This document shows, in pieces, positions 8,568-18,054 of a stretch of 64,000 bases of DNA; the stretch's first letter is position 1; each line of letters opens with the position of its first letter. The notes beneath the pieces are model-generated. The model ran no database searches. It had not been told where the DNA came from and saw only the letters and a list, made by a program, of their open reading frames with translations. Where the stretch lies: NCBI RefSeq assembly GCF_020091405.1, contig NZ_CP081903.1, positions 2,418,001 to 2,482,000 on the forward strand, given 5' to 3'. The DNA is from Bacteroides cellulosilyticus (GTDB taxonomy: Bacteria > Bacteroidota > Bacteroidia > Bacteroidales > Bacteroidaceae). Position numbers and translations under genes: made by a program.

Positions 8568-10667
8568 CTACTCTTTGGTTCCTTGCAGAATACCGGAATC
8601 TGTATCCATATTCTGAATTCTCTTATTGGCACCCTTGTATTGTCGTCCGAAGTTCAGATTGAAGTTGAGCTTGACAACGATGGTATTTGACATATTGGTA
8701 CTGTGTATATCTGATTTTACAGGATTCAGTGCAGACCAGTTCTCATTCTCGGAACGGTAAGTTTTCATAAATGGATTGTGTATTCCTGCCATAATAGACC
8801 ATGCCGGTTGTTTATAACCTATCATGAGCGTATGCATCAGATCCCCTTTCAGCAATTGTTCACCGTATACATACCGGTTAGGCGGGGTGATAGTCATAAA
8901 GTTCAAAAGCCAGTTTTTATAGGAAGCATCCAGGTTGATACGTAATTCCTTCAGGGTATAGGTGTGCAGGTAATTGTTTCCTGTACTTATATACCGGTTG
9001 ATTCCCGGTGTAATGGAAAGGCTGATATGATCTTTCCAGGGCTTGATTTTGAATGTGACTTCTGCTGTCAGATGTTGGAAGGACTTCTGATTTTCATAAG
9101 TGCGGATGAACATCCCTTCTTCATAAATCACAGATTCCATGATGGGATTCTTTTCGTATGCATAGCTCACCAAGGCGTCAATGCTGCAAATCCCGGTATT
9201 GAATACTGCATTAAAATCCTGGATAGTACTGCGAAATGATTTTAAGTTCGGATTACCCCTGCGTGTTTGTAAGATGTCGATTCTTTGCTCCACATCATTC
9301 AGATAGGCTATAGAAGGGGCATTGTTTTTCAAATTGATATGATAGCGGAAATGCAGATTGTCCACAGGGTTGTAAGATACTAAGAGAGAAGGCTGGAGGC
9401 CATATCTTTCACTACGGTTGTCCCTTTGGCTATAGTAGAAACGGTTGAGTGATAGATTTGCCATGTATCCCCAATTCTGAATTTTACCTTTATACTCGGC
9501 ATAGGCATAACTTTCCGCTTGTTTCAGGATGACGTCCATCGCATCTTTCCCTTCATATCGGTTGTCTGTATAAGATTGCAGATGTCTGAGACCTCCCGTC
9601 AGTGTTCCTTGCCCTAATTTTTTCTCATAGATAGCTTCGGCTATCAGCGAATATTTCTTTCCGGCAATATCGGAATATAACTCTGTATTTGCGATACCTT
9701 CCTGCTTCTCCTGATGAATGCGTGTATTGCTGCTCTTGATGTACGTGCCGACAAGATTGAATATGAGACGCTGGTCATTCTTTAGATTTCGCTGATAGTA
9801 TAGATCGAGGGATGGCAGGTGGTTCCGTTCTTTGGTGTGGTCGTAGATGGATACCGGAATCTCGGAATCAGATGTGTAGAGTTTGCTCTTCCGGTCTTCA
9901 TATCCGGCAGGATTATCTTGCAGGGTATATCTGAATTGTGCATTAAAGAGATATTTACCTTTCTCCTGCAGGCTGTAGCTCAGGCTGGAAGTTAACAACT
10001 TCTTATTGAACAGCGTTGGCTCTCCGGTTTCCAGGCGATGAAGTTCCTTGTCGGGGAAGATGAAGCGCTCGTCATACTCGCGTGTCCAGTCTCCTTTGCG
10101 TTGTATATACCGTGTGTTGGCTGAGATTTCAGACTTTCCATAGTTATATCTTCCGGAAACTATATCGTCAATAGAGGTACGGTTGCTGCTAAGGCTGTGG
10201 ATGGCACCGCCGCTGATGCTGCCTCCCGCTTTTTTGTTTTTGGTTATATAGTCTATCACGGCAGCGGCGTTTCCGTAGCGTGCCCCCGGAGTGTCGTGAT
10301 ATTCTATGCGGAGAATATCTTCGGGGCTGAGGGAGGATATCTCTGTATAAGTAACCTGAACACCATTAATCAGTAATTGTACTTCTCCGTTGCCGGAAGT
10401 GGTTATTTCGCCCGACATAATATCAACTGTGATTCGGGGAAGTTGTAATTTGCCTAATAAGTCTATGCCACTGGACGACATTTTCAGTTGATTCTGAGTC
10501 GGAAGAATTACTTTCCGGTCGCCTTTTTCGATGACAGACTGTGCCTGGATGGTTATTTCATCCAGAGAAATAGCCATGACTCCGGTAGAATCTTTAGCAA
10601 TGAGTTGGGCATAGGAGGGGCTGGCCATACATAGTAGTATGGTCAAAATTGACACTATTGTTTTCAT
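8568..10667 (-). CDS. TonB-dependent-receptor-like outer membrane beta-barrel protein
   Basis: 699 residues. A signal peptide covers residues 1-20 (ASPSYAQ). Residues about 35-145 resemble a receptor plug (VQLLINGVQVTYTEISSL, then EDILRIEYHDTPGARYG), and about 500 residues of beta-barrel follow. The N-terminal carboxypeptidase-regulatory-like domain found in many Bacteroides receptors is absent, as is an obvious TonB box. It best fits the OMP_b-brl_3 type. It lies 57 bp downstream of an ECF sigma gene on the same strand and is probably co-transcribed with it. That suggests an envelope response target or a surface sensor, which is inference. The substrate is unknown. Confidence 0.78.
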   Translation of the reverse strand: MKTIVSILTILLCMASPSYAQLIAKDSTGVMAISLDEITIQAQSVIEKGDRKVILPTQNQLKMSSSGIDLLGKLQLPRITVDIMSGEITTSGNGEVQLLINGVQVTYTEISSLSPEDILRIEYHDTPGARYGNAAAVIDYITKNKKAGGSISGGAIHSLSSNRTSIDDIVSGRYNYGKSEISANTRYIQRKGDWTREYDERFIFPDKELHRLETGEPTLFNKKLLTSSLSYSLQEKGKYLFNAQFRYTLQDNPAGYEDRKSKLYTSDSEIPVSIYDHTKERNHLPSLDLYYQRNLKNDQRLIFNLVGTYIKSSNTRIHQEKQEGIANTELYSDIAGKKYSLIAEAIYEKKLGQGTLTGGLRHLQSYTDNRYEGKDAMDVILKQAESYAYAEYKGKIQNWGYMANLSLNRFYYSQRDNRSERYGLQPSLLVSYNPVDNLHFRYHINLKNNAPSIAYLNDVEQRIDILQTRRGNPNLKSFRSTIQDFNAVFNTGICSIDALVSYAYEKNPIMESVIYEEGMFIRTYENQKSFQHLTAEVTFKIKPWKDHISLSITPGINRYISTGNNYLHTYTLKELRINLDASYKNWLLNFMTITPPNRYVYGEQLLKGDLMHTLMIGYKQPAWSIMAGIHNPFMKTYRSENENWSALNPVKSDIHSTNMSNTIVVKLNFNLNFGRQYKGANKRIQNMDTDSGILQGTKE

Positions 10668-10724
10668 AAATATTTATGGGAATAGCTGTTACCCGGTGGG
10701 TAAGCAGATCGTTGAAAAATGAGG

Positions 10725-11294
10725 TTAGTAATTTAGAAGATCGTTATACAGTCCTTTTAGCCGTTTACGAAGATGAATGACGGCATAATGTTTTCGTGAT
10801 AATAAGGTATTGACTGATATTCCGGTGGCACTGGCAACTTCTTTGGCTGACAATCCTTCCATTTCCAGTAGCTCGAATGCTTCCCGTTGCTCGGGCGGCA
10901 GCTCGGCAAGAGCTGTTTCAAGCTCTTGCCACACGAGTGACCGCATATATTCTATTTCCGGAGTAGGCGGAGCATCGCTGAACAGCACTTCCGAAAACTC
11001 GCTCAGTACATTGTCTTCTTTATCATAGCTCGAAGCGGGTAGTTCTTCTTCCTGCATCTTTTTGCCTTTATTGATAATCGTATTTCGTGCTACGCGATAT
11101 AGCCATGCTGTTACCTGTTCGATAGGATTGAAAGTGCTTTCAATGGTTTTCACCAATTGATACAGTACATCTTGCAGAATATCTTCGGCATCTTCTTTAG
11201 TGGAAACCCGCTTGCGGATAAATGCTTTCAGGCGGGGTTGATGTTCTACAATCAGTTCTTCCAAACTGTTGCCTTTGCCGGTCAGATTATTCAT
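10725..11294 (-). CDS. ECF-family RNA polymerase sigma-70 factor
   Basis: 189 residues from ATG 11294 (MNNLTGKGNSLEEL). The frame is open 80 codons further upstream, but that part overlaps the 132-residue gene and does not look like protein. Region 2 is visible as RKRVSTKEDAEDILQDVLYQL and VTAWLYRVARNTIINKGKK. Region 4 is LAELPPEQREAFELLEMEGL with a helix-turn-helix KEVASATGISVNTLLSRKHYA. An acidic linker of about 35 residues separates them. No FecR-type anti-sigma gene is next to it. The start overlaps the end of the upstream gene by 8 bp, indicating translational coupling. Confidence 0.92.
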   Translation of the reverse strand: MNNLTGKGNSLEELIVEHQPRLKAFIRKRVSTKEDAEDILQDVLYQLVKTIESTFNPIEQVTAWLYRVARNTIINKGKKMQEEELPASSYDKEDNVLSEFSEVLFSDAPPTPEIEYMRSLVWQELETALAELPPEQREAFELLEMEGLSAKEVASATGISVNTLLSRKHYAVIHLRKRLKGLYNDLLNY

Positions 11295-11685
11295 TTTCTT
11301 TGGGAGTTTCGCTACCGTTGTTTCTATCAAAGTTTTTCTCGTTGAAGAATCCGTCTCTTCCGAAAGGACCACCGAATCCAAACTTCTTTCTTTTATTAAT
11401 GAAATCCTTGCGTTCTTCCGGAGACATCTTCTCCCATTTAGCGCGGAACGGATTACCCTCTTTGCCACCGGGCATTCTTCTTCGACCTGGGAAACCTCCT
11501 CTACCAGGGAAGCCTCCGAAGAAAATGCGTGCAAGCACGAACAATGCCAAAGCTTGCCAGAAATTAATGGCTGCCAGTCCTAAGACTCCGGGTACTACGA
11601 AATTCCATAATAGCATGACTATTGCCCCAAATGCTGCAATGGCTAATACCCAAAACAAAGATATAATAAAAAACCTTTTTTTCAT
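11287..11685 (-). CDS. Small two-helix membrane protein coupled to ECF sigma factor
   Basis: 132 residues. Two hydrophobic helices at about 5-28 and 34-55 are followed by a Gly/Arg/Pro-rich linker (FPGRGGFPGRRRMPGG). A charged C-terminal segment has WEKMSPEERKDFINKRKKF, loosely like the LTxxQ-type helices of Spy/CpxP-like proteins. The last 8 bp overlap the ECF sigma start. No family is recognised with certainty. Its position and topology make it a candidate membrane regulator of the sigma factor (inference). The C-terminus could instead be cytoplasmic and bind the sigma factor directly. A conserved hypothetical protein is the safe call. Confidence 0.75.
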   Translation of the reverse strand: MKKRFFIISLFWVLAIAAFGAIVMLLWNFVVPGVLGLAAINFWQALALFVLARIFFGGFPGRGGFPGRRRMPGGKEGNPFRAKWEKMSPEERKDFINKRKKFGFGGPFGRDGFFNEKNFDRNNGSETPKENE

Positions 11686-11786
11686 GATGTCCTAATTTTA
11701 TTGATTTACATATTACTTTGAAAACGTTCTCTGTATATGCTGACAACTGAGAAGAAGAAATATTTTAAGAGAATGCAAAAAACTTC

Positions 11787-11794
11787 TATATTTG
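11787..11794 (+). promoter_or_regulatory. Promoter -7 element of the tyrosine phosphatase gene
   Basis: TATATTTG is a perfect TAnnTTTG match 24 bp before the ATG at 11819. A TTTT at 11763-11766, 20 bp upstream, is the only -33 candidate. Confidence 0.55.
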
Positions 11795-11818
11795 CGTTCC
11801 TAAATTAAAAATGAGCTT

Positions 11819-12289
11819 ATGAAACCTTGTAGAATACTTTTTGTTTGCCTGGGTAATATTTGCCGTTCTTCCTCTGCGGAAGGTGTGATGAATCATTTGG
11901 TTTCAGAAGCCGGACTGGAAGATCTGTTTGTGATAGACTCTGCCGGTATCCTCTCTTATCATCAGGGAGAGTTACCAGATAGCCGGATGCGTGCCCATGC
12001 TATTCGTCGCGGTTACGACCTCACACATCGTTCGCGTCCCGTGCGGACAGAAGACTTTTATAACTTCGATTTGATAATAGGGATGGATGACCGGAATATT
12101 GAAGATTTGAAAGACCGTGCGCCCTCCCCTGAAGAATGGAAGAAGATACACCGTATGACGGAATTCTGTACTCGCTTTACGCATGCCGACCACGTGCCCG
12201 ATCCGTATTATGGTGGGGCGGAAGGATTTGAGTATGTGCTCGACTTGCTGGAGGATGCTTGTGCCGGGCTGTTGGAACATCTGAAATAA
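11819..12289 (+). CDS. Low-molecular-weight protein-tyrosine phosphatase
   Basis: 156 residues. The catalytic P-loop Cys-x5-Arg is seen at residues 10-16 in FVCLGNICRSSSAEG, and the general-acid Asp lies in VPDPYYGG near residue 128. Both are intact, so the enzyme should be active. The family removes phosphate from protein tyrosines and in bacteria often opposes a tyrosine kinase that controls polysaccharide export. No kinase or capsule gene is nearby, so the substrate is unknown. It has its own promoter and converges with the 12299 gene 9 bp away. Confidence 0.92.
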   Translation: MKPCRILFVCLGNICRSSSAEGVMNHLVSEAGLEDLFVIDSAGILSYHQGELPDSRMRAHAIRRGYDLTHRSRPVRTEDFYNFDLIIGMDDRNIEDLKDRAPSPEEWKKIHRMTEFCTRFTHADHVPDPYYGGAEGFEYVLDLLEDACAGLLEHLK

Positions 12290-12298
12290 TCGGGTTCG

Positions 12299-13066
12299 TC
12301 AGTGCGAAGTGTCTTGATAGAACCTCTTGTCTTCATTCAGGCTGCATGTTGCATCCACTCCTGCGCTTTGTAGTACTTCGGCAATATCATTCAGGGTTCG
12401 GCGCGATACCCTTCCTATATAATAGAGGCGATAGTGATAGTCTTTATCCAATATCTCCATAACGTGCGTAAAAGCCTGTTCGCGTGCAAAGTCAAAATTG
12501 ACTTTGAGTATGTCTTCGTAAGGATACTTAATTTCACGTCCTACGCTGTATATCCTAAGACTTTCGTCATCTACTTTCAGATAACAGAAACGCGTCATCA
12601 ACATGTGTATAAAGTAGATACTCAGGCCGAATGAAATGATTCCGAGAATGTATGCCCACCAACTTCCGAATGCTACAGCCTGATATCCCAATATCATAAA
12701 TGTGATGAAAAGCACAAAGAAATAGAACATATAGAGTGATGGGCGCTGATAGGTCGTGGTCGGAATCTCTGCTGCTGTCCGTTTTCGGGTGATATGGTTC
12801 TCAAAAGGTATATCTTGTGAAATCAGATAGCGGATAACAGATGACGGCTTTTGAAACGGATGGACATAAAAAGCTCTTTGAATACCCTGTTTCAGGCGCA
12901 ATGTTAATATGCCCGCGCCATATTTATCTTTGACCTTCAGGTTGCTCTTGCGCGGAACTTCATGAAAACGTTTCATGAAACTGAAACTTTGGATGTCGTG
13001 TAGCCGGATGCCTTTGCGTTGTAGCAGGCTTTCGGTACGTTTCTGGTCTTGTGCGATTGTTTTCAT
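12299..13066 (-). CDS. Conserved membrane protein of unknown function
   Basis: 255 residues. The soluble N-terminal part (1-105) is basic. Two transmembrane helices lie at about 110-130 and 136-156, and a C-terminal soluble part follows (DDESLRIYSVGREIKYPYED) that has the look of a PH-like beta domain common in small bacterial membrane proteins. No enzyme motif is seen. It starts 5 bp downstream of the stop of the PgpH-like gene on the same strand, so the two are probably one operon and may work together. The PH-like reading is a guess from pattern only. Confidence 0.7.
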   Translation of the reverse strand: MKTIAQDQKRTESLLQRKGIRLHDIQSFSFMKRFHEVPRKSNLKVKDKYGAGILTLRLKQGIQRAFYVHPFQKPSSVIRYLISQDIPFENHITRKRTAAEIPTTTYQRPSLYMFYFFVLFITFMILGYQAVAFGSWWAYILGIISFGLSIYFIHMLMTRFCYLKVDDESLRIYSVGREIKYPYEDILKVNFDFAREQAFTHVMEILDKDYHYRLYYIGRVSRRTLNDIAEVLQSAGVDATCSLNEDKRFYQDTSH

Positions 13067-13071
13067 ATCTT

Positions 13072-15132
13072 TTATTTTTTAAGTTCGGGATAGCTGATGC
13101 GGGTATGATAAATTGTTTTCAGTTTCTCTTTGAACACTGATTTCACGATAGCAATGTCCTTGAATGTGATAGGACATTCTTTGAAGAAACCTTCTTCCAC
13201 CTGCGAGTCTATAATCTTTTCTACCAGGTTGTTGATGCTTTCTTCTGTATATTCGGGCAGACTGCGGGATGCAGCTTCTACTGCATCCGCCATCATTAGA
13301 ATGGCTGTTTCGCGGGTGAACGGGTTTGGACCGGGGTAAGTGAACAATTCCTCGTTCGGCTCTTCATCGGGATGCTCGTTCTTCCAAGAGATATAGAAGT
13401 ATTTAGTCTTTCCCTTACCGTGATGGGTACTGATGAAGTCTTTTATCACTTTAGGCAAATTGTTTTTTTCCGCCAGTTTCAGTCCGTCCGTCACGTGACT
13501 GATTATCACCTGTGCACTTTGCTCGTAACTAAGATTTTTATGCGGATTGACACCTCCTGATTGGTTTTCAGTAAAGAATACCGGATTTTCCATTTTTCCG
13601 ATGTCGTGGTACAAAGCTCCGGTACGCACCAACTGGCTCTTAGCTCCAATACGGTTGGCGGCTTCTGCGGCAAGATTAGCCACTTGCATGGAATGTTGGA
13701 AAGTTCCCGGAACAGTCTCTGACAAACGGCGCAGCAACGGGCTGTTGATATTGGAAAGTTCTACCAGAGTAACGTTGGAAGTAAATCCAAATGTTTTCTC
13801 CAACAAGAACAGAAGCGGATAGGTGAACAATAGAAGTACACCATTGACTATAAAGTAACTATACATACTTCCGTTTAATTTCGATAAATCGTTTTCGGTG
13901 ATCAGTTCGAAAGCGAAGTAAAGAGCGGCATAGGTCAGTATCACTAATAATGCCGTACGGAAGAGCTGCGAACGTTGTGACAATTCGCGCAAACTGAAAA
14001 TAGCGACCAGGCCGGCAGCCAGTTGCAGCAATATAAATTCGTGTGGGTAGCGTAAACAAATGGAGCAGATCAGTATAGTGACCACCTGCGTAAGGAATGC
14101 TGTGCGTGAGTCGAGGAATACGCGGATAATGATAGGCAGCATGGCATACGGAATGATATAAACATTGTATATGTTATTCGACACCATGAGCGCTGTCACT
14201 ACACAATAGAACATAATCAGTGTAAATAGTAGGGATAAACTCCCCTTGCGTTCGTAATAATCCTTGCGGAATAAATCGAGGTACAGCATAAAACACAGCA
14301 TGAAAATGCTGACAAACAAGATTTGTCCGGTCAGTATCAAACGTTTTTGTCCGATGGATTCACTGCGTTGGATAGACTCCTTTCTCAGACTTTCAAGGAT
14401 ATTGTAAGTTTCCTTATCTACGATTTCCCCCCGATCAATAATCTTCTGGCCACTTTGTACAACGCCATTGGCCCAGGCATAATTATCCAGTGCTTCCTTT
14501 TTGGCTGTTTCGGTGCGTTGCTCATCGTAAGTCAGATTCGGGTACAAATATTCGTTGAGTGAGCACTGGCGCAGGATATACGGAGAATAATGTGCCGTGT
14601 CCGCAGTGAGCAGGTAGGCATAAGCATCTTTTACGGAAAAAAGCTGTTCGGTTCCCCGCTGGTTGGCCAGCTTATCATCAATCACCATGATGACAGCGGT
14701 GCTGTCTTTTTGTAATTTGTTGCGTTCTTCGGTAGAAAGTATACCTGCTTTATAAATTTCGGATAACCTTTTCTCCAGATAGCGCATATAGTCAGAAGAC
14801 GGAACAATGTCGCGCAAGTGACTTTGATAATCCGTTTTTAATTTGCTGAGCACGGTTTTTTCTACACTTTTATCCAACTGATAGTAGGGTTGGAAACTGG
14901 CAAGCATGCTGTCTTGTTCATGTTTTACTACAGCATCATCTTTATATATGGGGAAATTGAATGTGGCCATAAGTTGCCCATACTTCCACGGTTTGTCAAT
15001 ATCGAACTGATAATTAAACTTGCCGTCACGCGGTAAGAAGTATACTATGATGGCTACCGTGCCGATAAAAATGAGTGCTTTGTATAGCAAATCTCTGTAA
15101 GAAAAGCTTTTTTTAGTCTTGGATTTATTCAT
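13072..15132 (-). CDS. 7TM-HD family phosphohydrolase, PgpH-like
   Basis: 686 residues from ATG 15132 (NKSKTKKSFSYRDLLYKAL). A start 13 codons upstream is possible but gives an unlikely leader. The layout is one N-terminal helix, a large extracytoplasmic 7TMR-HDED region (about 35-265), seven helices (about 275-460), and an HD domain with LYHDIGKMENP near residue 510 and STHHGKGKTKYFY further on. PgpH proteins of this layout are known to hydrolyse cyclic di-AMP to pApA, with the outer domain as sensor. The metal-binding His and Asp residues are present. It appears to lead an operon with the 12299 membrane protein. Confidence 0.9.
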   Translation of the reverse strand: MNKSKTKKSFSYRDLLYKALIFIGTVAIIVYFLPRDGKFNYQFDIDKPWKYGQLMATFNFPIYKDDAVVKHEQDSMLASFQPYYQLDKSVEKTVLSKLKTDYQSHLRDIVPSSDYMRYLEKRLSEIYKAGILSTEERNKLQKDSTAVIMVIDDKLANQRGTEQLFSVKDAYAYLLTADTAHYSPYILRQCSLNEYLYPNLTYDEQRTETAKKEALDNYAWANGVVQSGQKIIDRGEIVDKETYNILESLRKESIQRSESIGQKRLILTGQILFVSIFMLCFMLYLDLFRKDYYERKGSLSLLFTLIMFYCVVTALMVSNNIYNVYIIPYAMLPIIIRVFLDSRTAFLTQVVTILICSICLRYPHEFILLQLAAGLVAIFSLRELSQRSQLFRTALLVILTYAALYFAFELITENDLSKLNGSMYSYFIVNGVLLLFTYPLLFLLEKTFGFTSNVTLVELSNINSPLLRRLSETVPGTFQHSMQVANLAAEAANRIGAKSQLVRTGALYHDIGKMENPVFFTENQSGGVNPHKNLSYEQSAQVIISHVTDGLKLAEKNNLPKVIKDFISTHHGKGKTKYFYISWKNEHPDEEPNEELFTYPGPNPFTRETAILMMADAVEAASRSLPEYTEESINNLVEKIIDSQVEEGFFKECPITFKDIAIVKSVFKEKLKTIYHTRISYPELKK

Positions 15133-15190
15133 ATCGGTTGAATTTTTTGCGAAAAGTACAAAAAAAAACATTAGTGTGGAAAAAAAGGTT

Positions 15191-15198
15191 TAATTTTG
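15191..15198 (+). promoter_or_regulatory. Promoter -7 element of gltX-waaA
   Basis: TAATTTTG fits TAnnTTTG exactly and lies 22 bp before the gltX ATG at 15221. No good TTTG -33 element is visible at the normal distance. Confidence 0.55.
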
Positions 15199-15220
15199 CC
15201 GTCTAATTATCTCATAAGTA

Positions 15221-16747
15221 ATGCAAAATATGACAGAAAGAAGAGTCAGAGTCCGTTTTGCCCCGAGTCCTACGGGGGCTTTGCACATTGGTGGTGTGCG
15301 TACAGCATTATATAATTATCTCTTTGCGCGCCAGCATGGGGGAGACATGATTTTCCGTATTGAAGATACTGATAGTAACCGTTTTGTACCGGGTGCAGAA
15401 GAATATATCCTTGAGTCTTTCAAGTGGTTGGGCATTCCGTTTGATGAGGGTGTCAGTTTTGGTGGAGAATATGGTCCGTACCGTCAGTCCGAGCGCCGCG
15501 AAATATACAAGAAGTATGTGAAGGTGTTATTGGAGAATGATAAGGCTTATATTGCTTTTGATACTCCTGAAGAGCTGGATGCGAAACGTGCCGAGATAGC
15601 CAATTTCCAATATGATGCTTCTACTCGTATGCAAATGCGTAATTCATTGACACTTTCGAAAGAAGAAGTGGATGCGTTGATCGCTGAAGGTAAGCAGTAC
15701 GTAGTTCGTTTCAAGATAGAACCCAATGAAGATGTACATGTAAACGACTTGATTCGTGGTGAGGTGATAATCAATTCTTCCATTTTGGACGATAAAGTAC
15801 TTTATAAATCAGCTGACGAACTGCCGACTTATCATCTTGCCAATATTGTAGATGACCACTTGATGGAAGTTTCCCATGTGATTCGTGGTGAGGAGTGGTT
15901 ACCTTCTGCACCTCTGCATGTATTGTTGTACCGTGCTTTCGGGTGGGAAGATACAATGCCGGCTTTTGCTCATCTGCCTCTGCTGTTGAAACCGGAAGGT
16001 AACGGCAAATTGAGTAAACGTGATGGTGACCGCCTCGGTTTTCCTGTATTCCCGTTGGAATGGCATGATCCCAAAACCGGTGAAATATCTTCCGGATATC
16101 GCGAATCGGGATATTTGCCTGAAGCTGTAATTAATTTCCTGGCTTTGCTGGGCTGGAATCCGGGTAATGATCAGGAGTTGATGTCAATGGATGAGTTGAT
16201 CAAATTGTTCGATTTGAGTCATTGTAGCAAGTCTGGCGCTAAATTTGATTATAAAAAAGGCATCTGGTTCAACCATGAATATATATTGTTGAAGCCTGAT
16301 GAAGAAATAGCGGAACTTTTTGTTCCGGTTCTGAAAGAACATGGAGTAGAAGTTCCGTTCGAGAAAGTAGTAACGGTGGTAGGCATGATGAAGAATCGTG
16401 TAAGCTTCGTGCGGGAACTTTGGGAAGCATCCAGTTTCTTCTTTGTTGCTCCAACGGAATATGATGAGAAAACCGTGAAGAAACGCTGGAAAGAAGATTC
16501 GGCTCAGTGTATGACTGAATTGATGGAAGTACTGGCAGGAATTGAAGATTTTGGCATTGAGAATCAGGAAAAGATTGTAATGGACTGGATTGCCGAAAAA
16601 GGATATCATACCGGAAACATTATGAATGCTTTCCGCCTGACATTGGTAGGCGAGGGGAAAGGCCCGCATATGTTCGACATCTCTTGGGTGCTGGGCAAAG
16701 AAGAGACACTGGCGCGTATGAAGCGTGCAATTGAAGTACTTTCTTAA
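15221..16747 (+). CDS. gltX: Glutamate--tRNA ligase
   Basis: 508 residues (505 if the ATG at 15230 is used). The class I signature is [15 protein letters not shown] at residues 8-24, with ALHIGG as the HIGH motif. KLSKRDGD near residue 262 is the KMSKS motif. The Rossmann core, the anticodon-binding helical C-terminus and the total length fit a discriminating or standard bacterial GluRS. It charges tRNA-Glu with glutamate in the cytoplasm. waaA follows after 10 bp and is probably co-transcribed. Confidence 0.96.
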   Translation: MQNMTERRVRVRFAPSPTGALHIGGVRTALYNYLFARQHGGDMIFRIEDTDSNRFVPGAEEYILESFKWLGIPFDEGVSFGGEYGPYRQSERREIYKKYVKVLLENDKAYIAFDTPEELDAKRAEIANFQYDASTRMQMRNSLTLSKEEVDALIAEGKQYVVRFKIEPNEDVHVNDLIRGEVIINSSILDDKVLYKSADELPTYHLANIVDDHLMEVSHVIRGEEWLPSAPLHVLLYRAFGWEDTMPAFAHLPLLLKPEGNGKLSKRDGDRLGFPVFPLEWHDPKTGEISSGYRESGYLPEAVINFLALLGWNPGNDQELMSMDELIKLFDLSHCSKSGAKFDYKKGIWFNHEYILLKPDEEIAELFVPVLKEHGVEVPFEKVVTVVGMMKNRVSFVRELWEASSFFFVAPTEYDEKTVKKRWKEDSAQCMTELMEVLAGIEDFGIENQEKIVMDWIAEKGYHTGNIMNAFRLTLVGEGKGPHMFDISWVLGKEETLARMKRAIEVLS

Positions 16748-16757
16748 TTCAATAAGT

Positions 16758-17978
16758 ATGCTTTACGACCTTGCGATAGGTATCTATGACCTTTTGGTGC
16801 ATCTTGCGGCTCCATTTAGCCGCAAGCCCCGTAAAATGATGAAGGGGCATTGGGTAGTGTACGAACTTCTCAGGCAGCAATTGGAAAAAGATGTACGTTA
16901 TATTTGGTTTCATGCCGCTTCCTTAGGTGAATTTGAACAGGGGCGTCCCCTGATTGAAAAAATTCGTGCCAAATATCCCGATTATGGTATATTGCTGACA
17001 TTCTTTTCTCCTTCGGGATACGAGGTACGCAAGAATTATCGCGGGGCGGATGTAGTGTGCTACCTACCGTTCGACAAGCCTCGGAATGTGAAGAAATTCC
17101 TGGATATAGCCAATCCTTGCATGGCATTCTTCATTAAATATGAGTTCTGGAAGAATTATCTCGATGAATTACATAAGCGTCGTATTCCGGTGTACAGTGT
17201 GTCATCTATATTTCGTCGTGGCCAGGTATTCTTTAAGTGGTATGGCGGTACGTATCGCCATGTTCTTCGTAATTTCGACCACTTGTTCGTACAGAATGAA
17301 CGTTCCAAGCGTTATTTGGGTAAGATTGGCATCAACCGTGTGACGGTGGTCGGCGATACGCGTTTCGACCGGGTGTTGCAGATACGTGAGGAGGCGAAAG
17401 ATTTGCCTTTGGTGAAACTCTTTAAGAATAACACCATGACCTTCGTAGCAGGTAGTTCCTGGCAACCGGATGAGGAACTGTTTATTGAATATTTCAATAA
17501 TCATCCGGAAGTGAAATTGATTATTGCTCCACATGTGATAGATGAGAATCATCTGGTAGAGATTATCCGGAAGTTGAAACGCCCATATGTTCGTTATACG
17601 CGTGCGGATGAAAAGAATGTGCTGAAAGCGGATTGTCTGATTATAGATTGTTTCGGCCTGCTTTCTTCTATTTACCGTTATGGTGAAATTGCGTATATCG
17701 GAGGCGGCTTCGGGGTCGGTATTCATAATACGTTGGAAGCAGCTGTTTATGGTATTCCTGTAATATTCGGACCTAAGTACCAGAAGTTTATGGAAGCAAT
17801 TCAACTTTTAGAAGCCCAGGGTGCATTCTCTATCAAGAATTATGAAGAACTGAAAGAATTGCTGGACCGTATGTTGGCTGATGAGGTTTTCTTGCGCGAA
17901 ACCGGAACGAATGCCGGATACTACGTCACTAGTAATGCTGGGGCTACGGATAAGATATTAAGTATGATTAATTTCTAA
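16758..17978 (+). CDS. waaA: 3-deoxy-D-manno-octulosonic acid (Kdo) transferase
   Basis: 406 residues from ATG 16758 (LYDLAIGIYDLLVHLAAP). Upstream in-frame codons overlap gltX and were rejected. The protein has an N-terminal membrane-interacting helix, then WFHAASLGEFEQGRPL near residue 48, whose glutamate is the known catalytic base of WaaA. The C-terminal nucleotide-sugar domain has YIGGGFGVGIHNTLEAAVYG, the CMP-Kdo binding motif. It transfers Kdo to lipid A precursor at the inner membrane. It is followed by a terminator hairpin. Confidence 0.94.
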   Translation: MLYDLAIGIYDLLVHLAAPFSRKPRKMMKGHWVVYELLRQQLEKDVRYIWFHAASLGEFEQGRPLIEKIRAKYPDYGILLTFFSPSGYEVRKNYRGADVVCYLPFDKPRNVKKFLDIANPCMAFFIKYEFWKNYLDELHKRRIPVYSVSSIFRRGQVFFKWYGGTYRHVLRNFDHLFVQNERSKRYLGKIGINRVTVVGDTRFDRVLQIREEAKDLPLVKLFKNNTMTFVAGSSWQPDEELFIEYFNNHPEVKLIIAPHVIDENHLVEIIRKLKRPYVRYTRADEKNVLKADCLIIDCFGLLSSIYRYGEIAYIGGGFGVGIHNTLEAAVYGIPVIFGPKYQKFMEAIQLLEAQGAFSIKNYEELKELLDRMLADEVFLRETGTNAGYYVTSNAGATDKILSMINF

Positions 17979-17997
17979 GGGATACGAAATAATAAGA

Positions 17998-18031
17998 ACA
18001 GCGGGCGGATAGATTTCTATTCGCCCGCTGT
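17998..18031. terminator. Bidirectional terminator hairpin between waaA and converging gene
   Basis: ACAGCGGGCG (17998-18007) pairs perfectly with CGCCCGCTGT (18022-18031) around a 14-nt loop. There is no long T tract on either side. It sits between two converging genes, so it can serve both. Confidence 0.7.
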
Positions 18032-18054
18032 CGTATATGGAAGTTCATCTGGCT

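Noticed and set aside
11295..11534. 80-codon N-terminal extension of the ECF sigma factor
   Set aside because: It overlaps the 132-residue membrane protein gene in another frame, and sigma homology begins only after the ATG at 11294.
11222..11695. Open frame of 157 codons on + opposite the sigma factor and its partner
   Set aside because: Proline- and serine-rich shadow of the two real - strand genes; no start signal or family likeness.
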